A DNA stretch of 64,000 nucleotides. Origin: Phycisphaerales bacterium (GTDB lineage: Bacteria > Planctomycetota > Phycisphaerae > Phycisphaerales > UBA1924). The notes beneath the pieces are model-generated. The model was not told where the DNA came from. It ran no database searches and was given only the letters and a program-made list of their open reading frames with translations. This document shows, piece after piece, positions 1 to 8,977 of the stretch (position 1 is its first letter; each line of letters opens with the position of its first letter). The stretch covers positions 23,461 to 87,460 of the forward strand of contig JAEPOJ010000012.1 in assembly GCA_017642965.1 (NCBI GenBank), read 5' to 3'. The position numbers and the translations under genes are program-made.

Positions 1-2
1 CA

Positions 3-113
3 ACGGGAGGCCTCGTCGCAGGAGCGGCTGCCGCGACGCTGGCGGGCGTGGCAACCTGTGCGGACGAGGACTTCGTTTTGCGACCAAATAACGCCATTCG
101 GGTACTCCGTTGA
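3..113 (+). CDS. C-terminal end of an unidentified protein (partial)
   Basis: The frame beginning at base 3 is open from the window edge to a TGA at 111-113 and gives 36 residues. The first part is an Ala/Gly-rich run (GLVAGAAAATLAGVATCA) that looks like a membrane or signal-like segment, followed by a short polar tail ending in RVLR. It has the composition of real protein, unlike the other two plus-strand frames. The gene would lie just upstream of ribF on the same strand. Too little is visible to name a family, and it could be a chance open frame. Confidence 0.35.
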   Translation, partial: TGGLVAGAAAATLAGVATCADEDFVLRPNNAIRVLR

Positions 114-216
114 ATGGGGTGTGGGGGGCCCGGGGTTGGGCATGAGACGGTCCGGGATTGTAGGTTCACCGGGTGATTCACGCCAGATCAGGGGCCCCGA
201 TCCGGAGGGGATAGAC

Positions 217-1227
217 TTGTGCGTGAAGAGCAGCGACCACCAGGTAGACAATCAGACAGAGCACCCGACAAAGCACGGCGGCGTGGCGCTGACGATCGGC
301 AACTTCGACGGCGTGCACCTCGGTCACCGGGCATTGATCGATCGGTGTCGATCGCGTGTGGGACCCGATGGGAAAGTCATTGCCCTTGCATTCCACCCGC
401 ACCCGATGGCGTACCTGAACCCGGATCACGCGCCCGAGCCGATCGAGGCGTACGCCCAGCGGGCGGACCGCCTGATGCGCATGGGTGCCGATCAGGTGAT
501 CGAACTCAAGCCAACCCCGGAGCTGCTTGGCAAGTCCCCACAGGCATTCGTGGATGAGCTGATCGACGAATATCAACCCAGTCTGATCGTTGAGGGGCAC
601 GATTTCCACTTCGGTAAGCGTCGTGCGGGCACCCCCGTCGTGCTCAAGGAGCTGGCCGGTCTGCGCGGCGTGAAGGTCGAAATCGTTCGGCCGGTCGAGA
701 TTGCCCTGACCGATCAGTCCGTCGTCATCGCATCCTCCACGATCACACGCTGGCTGCTCGCCAACGGGCGGGTCCGTGACGCGGCATTCGTGCTCGGGCG
801 ACCGCACGAACTCGTCGGCGAGGTCGTGGCGGGCGATCAGCTCGGGCGTACGATCGGCTTCCGCACGGCCAACGTCGCGACCGATTCAATGCTGCCCCGC
901 GACGGGGTCTACGCGGCGATCGTCACCATGCCGTGCGGTAGACAGATCGGCGGGGCGGTCAACGTTGGGGCACGCCCGACGGTGCAGGGCACCCATCGGC
1001 GGGCGGAGGTGCACCTCATCGATCGCGATGGGTCTCCGATGGACATGCCCCAGAACACGCCGGAGTATGGTTGGCCGATCCGGGTGGGGCTGGTCGGCTG
1101 GGTGCGGGATCAGGTGAAGTTCGATTCGGTGGAGACGCTCAGCGGGCAGCTTTCTCGCGATGTGAAGCGGGTGGCGGCCATGGTGGAGCCGCTGCTTACG
1201 GGCGAATCCGTGGGCGCAAGCGTCTAG
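217..1227 (+). CDS. ribF: Bifunctional riboflavin kinase / FAD synthetase
   Basis: This cytoplasmic enzyme phosphorylates riboflavin to FMN and adenylylates FMN to FAD. The N-terminal nucleotidyltransferase domain shows TIGNFDGVHLGH at about residues 25-36. The C-terminal flavokinase domain shows GRTIGFRTAN near residue 210 (families usually have GFPTAN, so the Pro is replaced by Arg here) and AVNVGARPT near 247. At 336 residues the length is normal. The frame is open from base 58, but the first 53 codons show no family similarity. A GGAGGGG box at 204-210 sits 6 nt before TTG 217, which is taken as the start; GTG 223 is the alternative. mnmA follows 38 nt downstream on the same strand and may be co-transcribed. 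Confidence 0.9.
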   Translation: MCVKSSDHQVDNQTEHPTKHGGVALTIGNFDGVHLGHRALIDRCRSRVGPDGKVIALAFHPHPMAYLNPDHAPEPIEAYAQRADRLMRMGADQVIELKPTPELLGKSPQAFVDELIDEYQPSLIVEGHDFHFGKRRAGTPVVLKELAGLRGVKVEIVRPVEIALTDQSVVIASSTITRWLLANGRVRDAAFVLGRPHELVGEVVAGDQLGRTIGFRTANVATDSMLPRDGVYAAIVTMPCGRQIGGAVNVGARPTVQGTHRRAEVHLIDRDGSPMDMPQNTPEYGWPIRVGLVGWVRDQVKFDSVETLSGQLSRDVKRVAAMVEPLLTGESVGASV

Positions 1228-1265
1228 AATCAATCGCTTTGCAGAACACGAATGGTCATTCCGGG

Positions 1266-2447
<1,182 letters not shown>

Positions 2448-2501
2448 TCGTGAGTTGTCCGAATATCCGCTTGGGATCGGGCGTTTTTGCCCCTAGAGTA
2501 G

Positions 2502-2996
2502 ATGTACATGCACCACGAAGAACTCCAGACGAATCACCTGGCCGCCTACCTGTCGGGGCTCAATGCCTCGACGCTCGATCGTGAGGACGACCCTGCTGTC
2601 GATGAGGACGGGCATGTCATCACCGGCACCATCATCCGCCGATTGGAAGACCAGGGCTCGCTGGCGCCGGTCCGCGTCCGTGTCGGCCACGGCGTGTCGG
2701 CGCAGACGGCCGCCCAGATGCTTCGCAAGATGGCGGACATGATCGAGGACACCCCCGATTTTCTGAGTCAGCGTGCGGGGGCGGCTGTGCGTCGTCTCCC
2801 CGATGGCACCACCCAACGCAAGCAGCTGACGATCAAGGGCATGCTCGCCGCAGCAGAGGAAATGTCCCCCGACGAACGCGCCAAGCTCCACGCGATGCTC
2901 GACGAGATCCGGGTGCAGATCGATGACCCCGACAAGGGTGACGAGCCCGGCGGTTCGTGGGGCGGGACGAGCATTAGCGGGCCTGGGCTGGACTGA
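2502..2996 (+). CDS. Hypothetical acidic protein
   Basis: This predicted 164-residue soluble protein has no family I recognise. It starts MYMHHEELQTNHLAAYL (ATG 2502, or the second ATG at 2508) and contains a central helical stretch (SAQTAAQMLRKMADMIED), a basic segment around TTQRKQLTIKG and a helical region (MSPDERAKLHAMLDEIR). The tail is Gly/Asp-rich (DKGDEPGGSWGGTS). There is no signal peptide, membrane segment or cysteine. It lies 54 nt after mnmA on the same strand, so it may share that transcript. Codon use and GC content match its neighbours, which supports it being real. Confidence 0.65.
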   Translation: MYMHHEELQTNHLAAYLSGLNASTLDREDDPAVDEDGHVITGTIIRRLEDQGSLAPVRVRVGHGVSAQTAAQMLRKMADMIEDTPDFLSQRAGAAVRRLPDGTTQRKQLTIKGMLAAAEEMSPDERAKLHAMLDEIRVQIDDPDKGDEPGGSWGGTSISGPGLD

Positions 2997-3022
2997 GTTA
3001 ATTGATTACTTTGAGTGGGTGC

Positions 3023-3052
3023 CCCGACTCGGCGCGCAGCGGCGCAGTCGGG
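3023..3052. terminator. Hairpin between convergent genes
   Basis: CCCGACT (3023-3029) pairs with AGTCGGG (3046-3052), and an inner GCGC/GCGC pairing extends the stem. It sits between the convergent ends at 2996 and 3113. No T-run follows on either strand, so a terminator role is only a guess. Confidence 0.3.
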
Positions 3053-3112
3053 AGTATGCTGTGCTTCGCCGCACTGCGCCGAAGACGGCGAGTACGGCCC
3101 CCCGGATACCGC

Positions 3113-4018
3113 TCACTCGGGCTTCTTCATAATGAACATGTAGTTGAACCCACGCAGAAAGAAGTTCTGCTCTTCCGCGGCCTTATGCCAGTTGCCGCGT
3201 TGGAGCTTCTGGTTGTGGCGGACGACGCTGATGATGTCGATGGGCTCGAAGTAGTCGCGCATGATCGCGAAGAGCTCGAAGCCGATGGGCATGAAGGTGC
3301 CGGACTTTTTGCCCTTGTGCTTCTTCCATGAGTCGGAGACATAGAGCCCCATGTACGACCCGGGCTTGAGGATGCGATCGATCTCGGAGATGACCTGGTC
3401 CATCGCTTCGTAGTACGCGTGCCCCATCATGACGTCGTCGTCCTGCATGGGGGCGCCCGAGTCGAGCTTGCCGATGCATCGCTCGTCGTCGGAGTAGTCG
3501 ATGTGGGTGGAGTAGGGGGGGTCAATGAAGACGAAGTCGGCCGTCTCATCGGGCATGGGGATCTCGCGCGCGTCGGCGAGGGTGATCTCGGGTCGTTGCG
3601 GATGGAGATCAAACCCGATGCCCTTGCGTTGCAGGTCCTTGCAGACATCGAGCGTGGTGCCCGAGCCGCACATCGGATCGACGACGGTGTCGCCCTTGCG
3701 GGTGTAGCGCTGCAGCAGCTGCCAGATCGCCCACGAGGGCGAGGCCCCGGCGTAGTCCTTCGACCCTTGCATCTTGCGCCCGAGGTGATCGTCGTAGTGC
3801 TGGGAGGGGTACTCCCAAAGGGTGGTGGTCATGATGCCCATCTGCGGGCGCTCGCCGGGCTTGACTTTCTTCGGGTTGGCGTGGGCCGGGCCGGATTTTT
3901 TGTTATACGGCGGCTTCGATTTGGGCTTTCGCTTGCCGCGGTACGCCTTGCCCGAGCGTGAGCCGGGGTCGTTGAGCTCCTGCTCGATCTTGGCTCGGAT
4001 GTCGTCGCGTTTGGGCAT
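3113..4018 (-). CDS. Solitary site-specific DNA methyltransferase (N6-adenine/N4-cytosine type)
   Basis: This is an S-adenosylmethionine-dependent methyltransferase of 301 residues. The cofactor-binding motif DPMCGSGTTLDVC is near residue 112 and the catalytic DPPYSTHIDYSD is near 165, so the order is motif I before motif IV. The segment preceding motif I (YPSQHYDD...WQLLQRYTRKGDTVVDP) resembles the block that follows the target region in beta-class enzymes. The N-terminal 60 residues are Lys/Pro-rich and probably disordered, which could mean nucleic-acid contact. The frame is open upstream to 4384, but the family part and MPKRDD start at ATG 4018. No restriction endonuclease or specificity gene adjoins it. 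A TRM11-like RNA methyltransferase is an alternative given the motif order. Confidence 0.8.
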   Translation of the reverse strand: MPKRDDIRAKIEQELNDPGSRSGKAYRGKRKPKSKPPYNKKSGPAHANPKKVKPGERPQMGIMTTTLWEYPSQHYDDHLGRKMQGSKDYAGASPSWAIWQLLQRYTRKGDTVVDPMCGSGTTLDVCKDLQRKGIGFDLHPQRPEITLADAREIPMPDETADFVFIDPPYSTHIDYSDDERCIGKLDSGAPMQDDDVMMGHAYYEAMDQVISEIDRILKPGSYMGLYVSDSWKKHKGKKSGTFMPIGFELFAIMRDYFEPIDIISVVRHNQKLQRGNWHKAAEEQNFFLRGFNYMFIMKKPE

Positions 4019-4041
4019 GGGGGATGGTATGCGCCGATCTG

Positions 4042-4476
4042 CTAGAGCGAATAGACGAGCGCGAGGAGCAGATCCGCACCGATGAAGAGCGTGAAGAAGC
4101 CGAGCAGGATGATTGGTGATGCGTAGCCGAGCTGGAGTTGCCTCCGGGGGCGGCCTTGGTAGAAATGGTCGCGTTTCAGGCGATCGCGTGCCATCAGGGC
4201 ACAGACAAAGCCGACGAGATGGAAGAGCAGCATCAGCGGGATCGTGAACGGGAGGAAGCCCACCACGATCAGCGCTCCTGTCATCAGTGAGAAGGCGATT
4301 CCGCACCAGGTGAAGATCTGCGAGAAGAGGATCAGTGTCCTCGCGGTGTCCGAGAGCTGCGGGCGAACGAGTTGTGTGCCGCACTCCGGGCAGTTCTCGC
4401 CGACACGCATGCCCATGGTGTTGTAGAGGCAGTGCGTGCAGCGGGGAGGGGCCAGCTCGCTCGTATTGGTAATCAC
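4042..4476 (-). CDS. Zinc-ribbon membrane protein
   Basis: This 144-residue protein has an N-terminal zinc ribbon (CTHCLYNTMG...CPECGTQL, about residues 14-36) followed by about three hydrophobic segments: ILFSQIFTWCGIAFSLMTGA, IVVGFLPFTIPLMLLFHLVG and ASPIILLGFFTLFIGADLLL. A charged loop (RDRLKRDHFYQGRPRR) lies between the last two. The start is GTG at 4474-4476 and overlaps the TGA of the upstream DHH gene (4473-4475), so translation is probably coupled. It belongs to a family with at least four more members in this window. No function is known to me; the ribbon is expected to face the cytoplasm. Confidence 0.75.
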   Translation of the reverse strand: MITNTSELAPPRCTHCLYNTMGMRVGENCPECGTQLVRPQLSDTARTLILFSQIFTWCGIAFSLMTGALIVVGFLPFTIPLMLLFHLVGFVCALMARDRLKRDHFYQGRPRRQLQLGYASPIILLGFFTLFIGADLLLALVYSL

Positions 4477-5564
4477 GGCAGCGCTTCGATGAGCTTCAGC
4501 GTCGCTTCCTCGAGCGGGAGGCGAATCTTGGCGCCCGCGGCACGAGCGTGCCCGCCGCCGCCGAGGCTGTTGCAGACCTGATTCACATCAACGGGCGGGT
4601 TGCCTTCCCACTCGTCGGGCTTGGAGCGCAGCGAGACCTTGGTGAAGACGCCGTCGCTGTCCTTCTGCTCGGTGAGCATGGCGACGACGCGGATGGACGC
4701 GACGGACTGGGGGATGTCGACAAAGCCGCCGGACTCGCCTGGCGCGGCGCCGGTCTCCTTGAAGTCGTCGAGCTTGAGGCACATGATCGCGGCGTGCTTG
4801 TCGTGGATGAGCTGCATGGACTCGAGGGCACGGGCCATGAGCTTGAATCGGGTGGCACGGTCGCGCTGGTAGAGCATGGCGAAGAGCGACGACTGGTTCA
4901 CGCCCGCGTCGAGCAGTTGCCCGGCCAGGCGCATGACGCGCCCATCGACGTTGGAGTGCTTGAACCAGCCGGTGTCGGTCGCGAGCCCGACGTAGAGCGG
5001 CGTGGCGATATCCACCGGGAGCTTGCTCGGGCAGTCCACGCCCAGCAGGTGGCAGCAGATGTCCGCGACGGGCTGGACGACGGCGGCGGCTTCTGTATCG
5101 AGCAGGCGTCGGCTCGCGACCTCGCCGTCGCCCTGGAGGTGGTGGTCGATGATGGTGGTCTGCTCGGCCCGCCCCTTGAGGAACTCGGCGAAGGGTGCGA
5201 GCTGGGTCCACGAGCCGGTGTCGGTAATGATCACGCCCTCGGGATCGAAAGCGCCGGGGACAGGCTGGTTGTCCTCGATCACGCGGGCCTTGGTGTTGCC
5301 GATGATGGTCTTGGACCACTCTGGCATCGGGGCGGCGTACCAGCACTCGGCGAGCGAGGCGGCCCCGGATGAGTTGCGGGTCTGATTGATGGCCCGGGCG
5401 AGTGCGACAGTGGATCCCAGCGCATCACCGTCGGGCTTGGCGTGGGTGAGCAGGAGCAGCGAGTGCTGCTCATTGATCCAGTCCGCGATGCCCTTCGCAT
5501 CGATGGTGGTGGTCCATTCGTTGTGCAATGTGTCGTCCTCGATCATCGGTGTCGTGTCGGGCAT
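4473..5564 (-). CDS. nrnA: DHH-family phosphoesterase, NrnA-like oligoribonuclease/pAp phosphatase
   Basis: The DHH/DHHA1 protein is predicted to degrade short RNA oligonucleotides and/or 3'-phosphoadenosine 5'-phosphate in the cytoplasm with Mn2+. Metal-binding motifs run in the family order: HAKPDGDALG (residues 41-50), DTGSW (115-119), the DHH triad (140-142) and ATDTGWFKHSN. The C-terminal DHHA1 substrate motif is SLGGGGHARAAGAKI near residue 340. At 363 residues it is slightly longer than usual because of an N-terminal extension. The start ATG 5564 is the first in frame; M7 is an alternative. The stop overlaps the GTG of the following zinc-ribbon gene. Family membership is clear; the exact substrate is inferred. 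Confidence 0.85.
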   Translation of the reverse strand: MPDTTPMIEDDTLHNEWTTTIDAKGIADWINEQHSLLLLTHAKPDGDALGSTVALARAINQTRNSSGAASLAECWYAAPMPEWSKTIIGNTKARVIEDNQPVPGAFDPEGVIITDTGSWTQLAPFAEFLKGRAEQTTIIDHHLQGDGEVASRRLLDTEAAAVVQPVADICCHLLGVDCPSKLPVDIATPLYVGLATDTGWFKHSNVDGRVMRLAGQLLDAGVNQSSLFAMLYQRDRATRFKLMARALESMQLIHDKHAAIMCLKLDDFKETGAAPGESGGFVDIPQSVASIRVVAMLTEQKDSDGVFTKVSLRSKPDEWEGNPPVDVNQVCNSLGGGGHARAAGAKIRLPLEEATLKLIEALP

Positions 5565-5588
5565 GATCGACTATATCGGGCGATTTGC

Positions 5589-6848
5589 TCAGGCATCGTC
5601 ATCAAATGAGCGGGGTTTGAGGGCGTCGTCCTTGGTCGTGTCATGGCGGATGGTCTTCTTGGGGATGTCGTCCGCCTCGTCATCGGGTGAGAGAGGGATA
5701 TCACCGTCGTCGGGGACCTCGGTCTGCGGTGCGTAGGGCGTTCCGCCCGCCTTGGGCTTGCCCCGCGCATCGAGCTGCTCGTTGAAGAACACGCCCTTGT
5801 TCTCGCCGTGCTCGTCGAGGTCGATGGGGGTGTTGTCGTGGTAGGGCTTGACCTTGGCCGGATCCCTGATCGCCGGGATCGTCGGGTGCGAGATGAGTGT
5901 GCCGCACTCGGGGCACGGGTTGCCGGGCTCGAGCCCGATGAGGTTGAAGCCGCAGTAGTCGCAGGGCGTGTCATCGACGATCCGCCCCTTGTACTGCTCT
6001 TCCTTCTTGCGTCGCTCTTCCTTCCGCTCAAACGAGCCGGAAGCGTGGTCCTGGTTATTCACGACCCAGTGCATCACGTGGGTCATCTGGAGGAATGTAA
6101 AGTTGTAGACAATGACCGTGAAGAAGATGATGATCGAAGGAAACGCTGCGACGAATATCAGCGAGGTGCTTCCCAGCGCAATACCAAGCCCGGTCAGCAG
6201 CGCGGTGATCGTGCCGACCACGGCCAAGATCCAGGCGCACCCACGCAGGCGGTCCGCGAGGTTGTTGTTTGAGGTCCAGTAGGCGAGCTCTGCGAGGTAG
6301 ACGCTTGTCGGGATCATGCTTACCCACGCGGCGACGCTGATCAGTGCGCCAAAGCCCGCGAGCAGGCCCAGCATGATGCCACCGCCGCCGGTCGTCGAGT
6401 TCTGGAGCGAGAAGATCGCGGCACCGATCAACGCCTCGGCGGGCCATGTGATGTTGAGAAGACGCACGATGAGACGGAAGCGATCGTTGTCGAGCACCCT
6501 GTCCTTGCGGATGCTCTCTCGATTCGGCCTCGGAAGCGTGATGAAATAGATGCCCAGGATCCAGAGGAGCGAGGCAAAGATATCGATGGCAACCTCGACC
6601 GTCCTGGGTGTGAATACCGAGAGCACGGTGAGCACGATCCCTGTGCTCGAGAGCAGAAACCCGAAGCGCAGCTTCTTGACGAAGTGCATCGGGGCCTCGT
6701 CCATGATGGTGCCCGAGGTCTTGGCGGACCGCTGGCGGATCGGACGCCCACACTCCGGGCACTTGCCCCCGGGCTGCAAGCCCTTGAGGTTGTACCCGCA
6801 ATGGTCGCATTCCCGATCGTGCGCGATGTGTGTCTGAATCGTGCTCAT
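5589..6848 (-). CDS. Multi-pass membrane protein with two zinc ribbons
   Basis: The 419-residue protein has a zinc ribbon at each end of a membrane domain. The first is CDHCGYNLKGLQPGGKCPEC near residues 14-33; the second is CDYCGFNLIGLEPGNPCPEC near 296. Between them are five or six hydrophobic segments, for example LLSSTGIVLTVLSVF, IFASLLWILGIYFITL and FPSIIIFFTVIVYNFTFL. The C-terminal 90 residues are charged and low-complexity, ending in DDDA. ATG 6848 is preferred over an in-frame TTG at 6857. It lies just upstream of the DHH gene on the same strand. It is the only family member here with duplicated ribbons. The function is unknown. Confidence 0.8.
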   Translation of the reverse strand: MSTIQTHIAHDRECDHCGYNLKGLQPGGKCPECGRPIRQRSAKTSGTIMDEAPMHFVKKLRFGFLLSSTGIVLTVLSVFTPRTVEVAIDIFASLLWILGIYFITLPRPNRESIRKDRVLDNDRFRLIVRLLNITWPAEALIGAAIFSLQNSTTGGGGIMLGLLAGFGALISVAAWVSMIPTSVYLAELAYWTSNNNLADRLRGCAWILAVVGTITALLTGLGIALGSTSLIFVAAFPSIIIFFTVIVYNFTFLQMTHVMHWVVNNQDHASGSFERKEERRKKEEQYKGRIVDDTPCDYCGFNLIGLEPGNPCPECGTLISHPTIPAIRDPAKVKPYHDNTPIDLDEHGENKGVFFNEQLDARGKPKAGGTPYAPQTEVPDDGDIPLSPDDEADDIPKKTIRHDTTKDDALKPRSFDDDA

Positions 6849-6897
6849 AGACCCCAAGAATGTACCCGCTCAATCGCCGGCGGGTTGCCTCAGGGTG

Positions 6898-6928
6898 AAA
6901 AAACACAGCCGACGGTGCGCGTCGGCTG
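6898..6928 (-). terminator. Intrinsic terminator of the STN-like gene
   Basis: CAGCCGACG (6906-6914) and CGTCGGCTG (6920-6928) form a 9-bp stem with a 5-nt loop. On the minus strand it is followed by a run of six T (6898-6903). It lies downstream of the gene ending at 6998. Confidence 0.85.
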
Positions 6929-6997
6929 CTGAGAGAGGAGCGTTGTGGTTCCGCTCGGATGGAGTATGAGAAAGAACTCGGGTCAGGAGTCTGCGGC

Positions 6998-7894
6998 TCA
7001 GGGGTCGGTGCTGGGGCGGATCTTGACGTGCTGACGGCCCTTCACCTTGCGGATCTGCTGGAGCCGTGCCGGCCAAAAGTCGTAGCCAGCGATCTGGCGG
7101 TGGATGTAGTCCGGTGCGGTGATGATGAAGGACTGGTTGTAGAGGGTGATCGATCCGCCGTCACCGCCGAGATCGACCCACTGATCGGGTTCGACGGTGG
7201 AGATGATGAGCTGCTCGAGGGCCTCTGCCCGGTCGGCGAAGGAGGTGATGTCCTGCGGGTCCTGGTTGCCTCCGGAGAAGGGGCTGGTGCTGCCGCCTCC
7301 GCCGCCCTGACCGCCCTGCTGGATCGCGCTCTGGAGGTCAAACTCCGGCGCGTTGTCGAAGTTGGGCACGAGGTAGAGCAAGTCAGAAACGTCGTAGAGC
7401 TCAACCCGTGAGTTCTCGTTAAGTCGAGACTTTGGACCGCACTCGATCGAGCCGTAGTCCGTGAACTGCCAGGTGTACTCCTCGCCAGACGCTTCAGTCC
7501 GCTGCGCACGCAGCAGGATCCTTTCGAGGACCACGAGCGCTGGAATCTCCTTAACCTTCACCGTGATCTCTGTCTCGGGGTCGATGCCGATGGTGTCCAG
7601 ATCATCGTTGATGTAAACCGGTTCAATCTCCGCGCCGGTGACATCCGCGATAAAGCTGAATAGATCGGCGATAGGCTGATCCTCGACCTCCAGAGTCACG
7701 GGCTTGGAGAGCAGGGTCAGCGTCTCACGCTTCGCCCGGCGACTCTCCGCGTCGTCCGAACTGGTCGAGCTCTGGGCGGTCGCGGCGGTGTCCGAGATAG
7801 CAATGGTCGAAACCGCGACCAGCGGGAGCCCCGCGCAGGCAACGAGAGAGCATGCGAGGGATGAAATAGTTCGAGCGCGGCGGACGAGTTTCAT
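6998..7894 (-). CDS. Secreted protein with an STN-like (secretin N-terminal-type) domain
   Basis: The 298-residue protein starts MKLVRRARTISSLACSLVAC and has a hydrophobic signal sequence, likely cleaved near ATAQS. Residues about 60-125 (TLEVEDQPIADLFSFIADVTG through EITVKVKEIPALVVLERILL) have the pattern of the STN short domain of secretins and TonB receptors. A Gly/Gln-rich linker (QQGGQGGGGGST) separates this from a C-terminal part containing AEALEQLIISTVEPDQW. ATG 7894 is chosen over the longer frame to 7966 because GGAG lies 8 nt upstream and the signal peptide begins there. No secretin barrel follows, so it is not a full secretin. A periplasmic binding or scaffold role is only inferred. 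Confidence 0.72.
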   Translation of the reverse strand: MKLVRRARTISSLACSLVACAGLPLVAVSTIAISDTAATAQSSTSSDDAESRRAKRETLTLLSKPVTLEVEDQPIADLFSFIADVTGAEIEPVYINDDLDTIGIDPETEITVKVKEIPALVVLERILLRAQRTEASGEEYTWQFTDYGSIECGPKSRLNENSRVELYDVSDLLYLVPNFDNAPEFDLQSAIQQGGQGGGGGSTSPFSGGNQDPQDITSFADRAEALEQLIISTVEPDQWVDLGGDGGSITLYNQSFIITAPDYIHRQIAGYDFWPARLQQIRKVKGRQHVKIRPSTDP

Positions 7895-8124
7895 GGGCGA
7901 GTCTCCGTCAGGATGGGATGGATCGGGCGTGTGTGGTGCGACGCTGAGGTTCCTTGTGTGCCTCATAACGGTGGGTCCGGCGGGGGTTGATGGCGATCCG
8001 GCGCATCAACGGTAGACCTTCGCACAGTGTTTCCCCTGTGGTACCTTGCTGGGCAATTGTACCAAACATTCTTTGGTACGCACAGGGGCGATTCTCGGTT
8101 GCATTCCTTGATTCAGGTGCACGT

Positions 8125-8147
8125 AAAAAGCACCCCTGAGGGTGCTT
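8125..8147 (-). terminator. Intrinsic terminator of the cupredoxin gene
   Basis: AAGCACCC (8128-8135) pairs with GGGTGCTT (8140-8147) around a CTGA loop. On the minus strand the stem runs into TTTTT (8125-8129). It follows the gene ending at 8185. Confidence 0.85.
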
Positions 8148-8184
8148 GAATGCGGTTGAGGGGGCATCTTCCGGTCGCCGCCGT

Positions 8185-8859
8185 TCAGGGGCAGCCCATG
8201 TTGAACGCGTTGAGGAATGCCGAGACATCAAAGAAGTTGTACATCCCATCGTCTGTGAAGTCCGCCGCGGGATCCATGGCGTTGAAGGCGCTGAGGAACG
8301 CGGAGACATCGAAGAAGTCGAGCATCGCATCGCCCGTCAGATCCGCGGGGCATGCCGCCGGCGCCTCAACGATGATCTTGCCGGTCATCGCCGCGTGCGA
8401 CAACACCAGGCAGGTGTAGTAATATTCGCCCGCATCATCATTGCCCGGCGTCCATGTGATCTGATCATCCACGGGCTCCGGGTCTGCCGTGAAGTCAGCG
8501 ATGGGCTGGAGCGAGGCGGCATCGATCACCGCGATGTCTGAGGTGTCGCGTGAGTAGTTGCCATCCGTTCCTGAAACAGGGAGGGTGTCGTCGGTCATGC
8601 GGAATGGATGACTGAAGGTTTCGTTATCGAAGATATAGGTTTCACCACTCACGAGTGTGATCGTTGGGTCCACGATGCCTGTGAACGTGCCCGAATCGTC
8701 GCTCCAGCTGATGAGGAAGTGGCTGGCGGCCTGATTGAGGATGATGAACGTCACACCCTCGTCGACGGTGTAGCTGTTGGGGCCGGTCTGTGTTGTATCG
8801 GCATGCAGAGATGCGCTGGCTGCGAGCAGCGTGGCGATGGTGATGATGCGTGTGTTCAT
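8185..8859 (-). CDS. Secreted cupredoxin-like protein with dockerin-like tail
   Basis: This 224-residue exported protein has the signal sequence MNTRIITIATLLAASASLHA. Residues about 25-165 resemble a plastocyanin/cupredoxin domain: FSHPF supplies a possible first His, and YYYTCLVLSHAAMTGKIIV gives the Cys-x4-His-x3-Met spacing of type 1 copper ligands. The last 60 residues hold two copies of a D...FFDVSAFLxAFN repeat and end in GCP, as in the dockerin-like tails of planctomycete exported proteins. GGAG 9 nt before ATG 8859 supports the start. Copper binding and electron transfer are inferred. The tail may anchor the protein at the cell surface. Confidence 0.8.
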   Translation of the reverse strand: MNTRIITIATLLAASASLHADTTQTGPNSYTVDEGVTFIILNQAASHFLISWSDDSGTFTGIVDPTITLVSGETYIFDNETFSHPFRMTDDTLPVSGTDGNYSRDTSDIAVIDAASLQPIADFTADPEPVDDQITWTPGNDDAGEYYYTCLVLSHAAMTGKIIVEAPAACPADLTGDAMLDFFDVSAFLSAFNAMDPAADFTDDGMYNFFDVSAFLNAFNMGCP

Positions 8860-8977
8860 GAGGACTCTCCTGTATGGTGGATTTCTGAGTATTTCGATAG
8901 ACGATGCATCGGGGCGGCGTTGCTTCTCGATGTCCTGAAGAGATCCGTTCTCTTCTCCCCAGAATCAGGGAATGCAC

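Noticed and set aside
8185..8400. Cellulosome component because of dockerin-like repeats
   Set aside because: The repeats are of the short planctomycete type on non-hydrolase proteins, and no cohesin or glycoside hydrolase is present.
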